The position numbers and the translations under genes were made by a program. The notes below the pieces were generated by a model that was not told the origin of the DNA, did no database searches, and saw only the letters and a list, made by a program, of their open reading frames with translations. Of a stretch of 9,488 bases of DNA, positions 6,706-9,488 are shown piece after piece. How positions within the stretch are numbered: the first letter of the stretch is position 1; every line of letters starts with the position of its first letter. Origin of the DNA: Candidatus Omnitrophota bacterium (GTDB lineage Bacteria; Omnitrophota; Gorgyraeia; Gygaellales; Profunditerraquicolaceae); assembly GCA_028687205.1 (NCBI GenBank), contig JAQUAP010000051.1, forward strand, positions 1 to 9,488, read 5' to 3'.

Positions 6706-7149
6706 ATGAAGAAATTCGTATTTATTGTTTTAGCTTCACTAGCCGCAATTTCACTTTTTGGATGCGGTAAAAAACAGCAGACTTTAGAAGAGATGCAGCA
6801 GCCGATGTCTATGGAGACACTGACGACCATGAGCGCCACCGCGCCAGAGGCAAAAGCTCCCGAAGCTAAAGTTGAAGTAGGCACCCCCACTGTTGTGAAG
6901 GCGGCAAAATTGGAGCCCTTACCCCCGGCCGGACCTTATAAACCTACGCCCGTAGAAATCCAGACCGCGCTTAAAAACACGGGTTTTTATACCGGAGCAA
7001 TAGACGGTAAAATCGGGCCTAAAACCAAGAAGGCAGTCGCCGAATTCCAGAAGGCAAACGGCCTGACAGCAGACGGCAGGGTGGGCCCTAAGACCTGGAG
7101 CGTATTAAGTAAATATCTTAATCCGGAAAACGCGCCTAAAGCCCAATAA
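6706..7149 (+). CDS. Small lipoprotein with C-terminal peptidoglycan-binding domain
   Basis: This 147-residue exported protein begins with a short lipoprotein signal: MKK, a hydrophobic core, and the lipobox LFGC with Cys20 as the predicted lipidation site. Residues about 21-80 form a low-complexity linker rich in Ala, Pro, Glu, Lys and Met. Residues about 81-138 match the peptidoglycan-binding domain 1 family, with FYTGAIDGKIGPKTKKAV, EFQKANGL and DGRVGPKTW marking the characteristic repeats. The domain is non-catalytic. The protein probably tethers a membrane to the cell wall or acts as an abundant envelope structural lipoprotein. It is a single-gene unit with its own promoter candidate, a consensus ribosome binding site and an intrinsic terminator, pointing to high expression. 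No functional link to the hydrogenase genes is visible. Confidence 0.92.
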   Translation: MKKFVFIVLASLAAISLFGCGKKQQTLEEMQQPMSMETLTTMSATAPEAKAPEAKVEVGTPTVVKAAKLEPLPPAGPYKPTPVEIQTALKNTGFYTGAIDGKIGPKTKKAVAEFQKANGLTADGRVGPKTWSVLSKYLNPENAPKAQ

Positions 7150-7171
7150 ATTCAGCCAGTTTTAAACCTTA

Positions 7172-7214
7172 AAGAAAGTCCCGGCATTTTTTTGTCGGGA
7201 CTTTCTTATTTTTT
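7172..7214 (+). terminator. Rho-independent terminator after the lipoprotein gene
   Basis: A 12-bp perfect stem (AAGAAAGTCCCG at 7172-7183 with CGGGACTTTCTT at 7196-7207) extends inward by G-U, C-G and A-U pairs to 15 bp around a six-T loop. A run of six T follows at 7209-7214. It lies 22 bases after the lipoprotein stop and separates that gene from the glycosidase unit. Confidence 0.93.
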
Positions 7215-7216
7215 GA

Positions 7217-7225
7217 TGTTATAAT
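7217..7225 (+). promoter_or_regulatory. Extended -10 promoter of the glycosidase operon
   Basis: TGTTATAAT is an exact TGn-TATAAT extended -10 element just after the terminator T-run. No -35 match exists at the right distance, which falls in the terminator stem. Extended -10 promoters can work without one. Transcription would begin near 7231-7233, only about 3-5 bases before the glycosidase ATG. Confidence 0.6.
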
Positions 7226-7235
7226 AAAAGGCGCA

Positions 7236-8423
7236 ATGATTGAATTCCCTAAAGAATTCCTCTGGGGCGCGGCTACCTCCGCCTACCAGGTTGAAGGCAA
7301 CAATATGTTCAGCGACTGGTGGGAGTGGGAGAAGCGCGCTGGCCTAAAAGACCTCTCGGGGCTGGCCTGCCGGCATTACGAGCTTTATGACCAGGATTTT
7401 GACCTGGCCAAAGAATTAAACCATAATTGCCACCGCTTATCGATTGAGTGGGCGCGCGTTGAGCCTGAAGAAGGCAACTTTTCCCAAAAGGAGTTAGAGC
7501 ATTACCGCCGGGTCATCCTGGCCCTCAAAGAGCGCGGCCTTAAGCCAATAGTCACCCTGCTTCATTTCACTAATCCCATCTGGTTTGCCAAAATAGGCGG
7601 CTGGCGTAACCGGAAAGCGGATAAATATTTTTTACGCTATGTTGAAAAAGTCGTAAGCCTGCTTGCCGCTGAGGTACCTTTCTGGGTGACGATCAATGAA
7701 CCGAATGTCTATACTTATCACTCCTACCTGTTAGGATACTGGCCGCCGCAGGATAAATCTTTTTTCAGGGCCAGGCAGGTAACAGCCAGCCTGGCTAATA
7801 CCCATATCCAGGCCTATCGGTTAATCCGCGCTATCTACAAGCAAAATAATTTAACCTGCCCTAAAATCAGCATTGCCCAGAATATGCAGGCATTTATTCC
7901 CCGTGCCCCGTCTTTGGCGAATAAAATCGTTGTTTATTTAAAACATAAGTTTTACAACCTTGAATTCATAGAGAAATTAATCGCGCATCAGGCGCTTGAT
8001 TTTATCGGGATGAATTATTATAGCCCCAGCTGGGTGGGTAAGGAGAGCCGCAAAAGTGCCCCGCGCGTTTTCAGAAAAAATTCCATGGGCTGGGATATTT
8101 ATCCGGAAGGCCTTTACGATTTACTGGCAGGCCTTAAAAAATATAATTTACCCGTATTCATCCTTGAGAACGGGATTTGCACGGATAACGATGCCTCAAG
8201 GTGGGATTATATAAGAGAGCACCTTGTGAGCCTAAGCCGGGCAATGCATAAGGGAGTAAAGGTGCTGGGCTATGTCTACTGGTCGCTGCTGGATAATTTT
8301 GAATGGGATAAAGGCTTTGCCCCGCGCTTTGGCCTGGTCGAAGTAGATTACCATACTTATCAACGCGCAATCAGGGAGAGCGCCCGGAAATTCGCCGAAG
8401 TCTGTTTAACCAATAAATTATAG
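7236..8423 (+). CDS. Family 1 glycoside hydrolase (beta-glucosidase/beta-galactosidase type)
   Basis: This 395-residue cytoplasmic enzyme with no signal peptide is a retaining beta-glycosidase of the GH1 (beta/alpha)8-barrel family. The N-terminal signature FPKEFLWGAATSAYQVEG includes substrate-binding Q18. H110 follows, then the acid/base E155 in TINEPN, Y261 in MNYYSP, the nucleophile E311 in ILENGI, and W349, E356 and W357 in YWSLLDNFEW. All expected catalytic and sugar-binding residues are present, so it should be active. It is shorter than the usual 440-480 residues. The shortening falls mostly between the acid/base and NYY blocks, implying trimmed loops around the active site. The start is firm because the signature begins at residue 4. 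The natural substrate cannot be read from sequence. A cNMP/ParA-like gene begins two bases downstream. Confidence 0.95.
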   Translation: MIEFPKEFLWGAATSAYQVEGNNMFSDWWEWEKRAGLKDLSGLACRHYELYDQDFDLAKELNHNCHRLSIEWARVEPEEGNFSQKELEHYRRVILALKERGLKPIVTLLHFTNPIWFAKIGGWRNRKADKYFLRYVEKVVSLLAAEVPFWVTINEPNVYTYHSYLLGYWPPQDKSFFRARQVTASLANTHIQAYRLIRAIYKQNNLTCPKISIAQNMQAFIPRAPSLANKIVVYLKHKFYNLEFIEKLIAHQALDFIGMNYYSPSWVGKESRKSAPRVFRKNSMGWDIYPEGLYDLLAGLKKYNLPVFILENGICTDNDASRWDYIREHLVSLSRAMHKGVKVLGYVYWSLLDNFEWDKGFAPRFGLVEVDYHTYQRAIRESARKFAEVCLTNKL

Positions 8424-8425
8424 TT

Positions 8426-9488
8426 ATGGAAGCGCTGGATAAAGATTTAATCATTCAGGAATTCCCTCTTTTCAGCGATTTATCCCCGAGAGAACGCGCG
8501 ATTATCCGGGAAAATTCCGCTGTCCTAAACTTTAAAAAAGGGGATATTATCTATAAGGAAGGCTCTGGCCCCAGCGGTTTCTACTGTCTGGCTTTAGGCA
8601 GGGTAGTAATCTATGTCCAGGATAGCCAGGGCAGCCAAAAGACCTTAGAGTACCTGCACCGCGGTAAATATTTCGGGATTATTTCCCTGCTCACGAACGA
8701 GCCGCACTCGGTCACTGCCCAGGCGACTAACGACTGCTTAATCCTGGTCATTAATAAAGAGTCATTTAATACGGTGATGAACAGGATTCCGCGCCTGGCC
8801 ATTGATTTAAGCCGCACCCTCTCGCGCAGGCTCAAGCGCAAGGACATGCATCAGAAAACTATCTTTGAAAGCACGGTTATTTCGGTATTCAGCTCATATT
8901 CTCAGGCGGGCAAGACCATTTATGCCCTTAATCTGGCCTTAAGCCTGAGGAAAGAGGCGCGTAAATCCGTAATTATCCTGGATATACTTTCAACCGATAA
9001 GAGGCACAGCCTCCCCGGCAGGCTTGATATCGGAGGAGAAAAGATTTTTGACCTCTCCAAAGAAATGGCGGATAACGCCGCCTCAGCCAAAGATTTTATT
9101 TTAAGGAGTAAATTTGAGATAGACCTGCTCTGTTTCCATTATCAGCCCGAAGATGACCTTTGCGTAAGAAGGTTATTGGGGATTTTGAGCTGGCTGGTCA
9201 ATGATTACCACTTCATTATCCTGGACCTGCCTTCTTTAATGGATAAGAATATCTTCAGTATCCTTAACCAGTCGGACCTGATCCATCTTTTAAGCGGCCC
9301 TGATGAGCCGGAACTCAAAAAAACCCACGCCTTAACCCGCCGGCTTAAGGACGAATTTAATTTTCAGGAAGACAAAATAAAAATTATCATTAATGAATAC
9401 AAACTTTCTAAAATCATGCCTGCTGAGCAGGCCCAGATTTTAGGCCGGAACATCTTTGCTACCCTGCCTAATATTGAGCCCGGTATGC
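8426..9488 (+). CDS. Cyclic-nucleotide-binding-like domain fused to ParA/MinD/CpaE-like domain, 3'-truncated
   Basis: The frame runs open to the window end, giving 354 residues and no stop. Residues about 13-130 form a cNMP-binding (CRP-like) beta-roll, with FKKGDIIYKEG and GKYFGIISLLTNEPHSVTA as landmarks. In the phosphate-binding cassette the usual Glu is I85 and the usual Arg is H94, so classic cAMP binding is doubtful. Residues about 148-354 resemble a ParA/MinD/CpaE P-loop fold: STVISVFSSYSQAGKT (149-164) in the Walker A position, VIILDIL (182-188), and HFIILDLPS (262-270) as Walker B. The deviant Walker A signature lysine and glycines are absent, but GKT remains. There is no helix-turn-helix in between. 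cNMP plus MinD-like modules sometimes precede a patatin lipase domain, which could lie beyond the window. The gene starts two bases after the glycosidase, without a clear ribosome binding site, so it is probably coupled to it. Confidence 0.85.
   Translation, partial: MEALDKDLIIQEFPLFSDLSPRERAIIRENSAVLNFKKGDIIYKEGSGPSGFYCLALGRVVIYVQDSQGSQKTLEYLHRGKYFGIISLLTNEPHSVTAQATNDCLILVINKESFNTVMNRIPRLAIDLSRTLSRRLKRKDMHQKTIFESTVISVFSSYSQAGKTIYALNLALSLRKEARKSVIILDILSTDKRHSLPGRLDIGGEKIFDLSKEMADNAASAKDFILRSKFEIDLLCFHYQPEDDLCVRRLLGILSWLVNDYHFIILDLPSLMDKNIFSILNQSDLIHLLSGPDEPELKKTHALTRRLKDEFNFQEDKIKIIINEYKLSKIMPAEQAQILGRNIFATLPNIEPGM

Noticed and set aside
7243..7260. Short direct repeat GAATTCC at the glycosidase start
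   Set aside because: Both copies fall in coding sequence for conserved residues and are only seven bases long, so chance is the simplest explanation.
8611..8847. Minus-strand open frame of 78 codons near the right end
   Set aside because: It is antisense to the cNMP-like domain, whose plus-strand frame stays open for more than 1 kb and matches known motifs.

Overview
The window looks like chromosomal DNA from an uncultured anaerobic bacterium. The main reason is a tightly packed operon for a membrane-bound, energy-converting (group 4) [NiFe] hydrogenase. A diderm host is suggested by the lipoprotein with a peptidoglycan-binding domain. The general style recalls Omnitrophota/Elusimicrobiota-type genomes, but no marker gene is present, so that placement is only a guess. 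No mobile elements, CRISPR arrays, tRNAs or rRNAs were seen.

Region 1 (1-6627) is one continuous plus-strand operon whose start lies outside the window. It opens with the C-terminal end of an FAD/NAD-binding, [2Fe-2S] electron-transfer subunit (HydG/PyrK/AsrB type) and a four-cluster HycB/CooF-like ferredoxin. The six core subunits of an Ech-like hydrogenase follow: the NuoH-like membrane anchor, NuoB-like small subunit, NuoC-like subunit, NuoD-like catalytic large subunit with intact Ni-binding cysteines, a NuoL/M/N-like antiporter subunit, and a NuoI-like two-cluster ferredoxin with a zinc-ribbon-like tail. A stand-alone PhoU-domain protein sits between the catalytic and antiporter subunits. 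Every junction overlaps or has a gap of only 1-4 bases. The apparent logic is that electrons pass between NAD(P)H or ferredoxin and protons through the Fe-S chain, coupled to ion movement across the membrane. The PhoU protein may be a regulatory or metal-binding accessory.

Region 2 (6628-7214) is a self-contained unit: a sigma70-like promoter candidate, a strong Shine-Dalgarno, a small lipoprotein with a C-terminal peptidoglycan-binding domain, and a clear intrinsic terminator.

Region 3 (7215-9488) starts with an extended -10 promoter only a few bases upstream of a compact family 1 glycoside hydrolase, which suggests a nearly leaderless mRNA. Two bases after it begins a protein cut by the window end. 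It joins a cyclic-nucleotide-binding-like domain to a ParA/MinD/CpaE-like P-loop domain, and the key ligand-binding residues of both domains are altered.

The points most worth a second look are the PhoU protein inside the hydrogenase operon, loss of the conserved TM5 glutamate in the antiporter subunit, and the doubly degenerate cNMP-ParA fusion.
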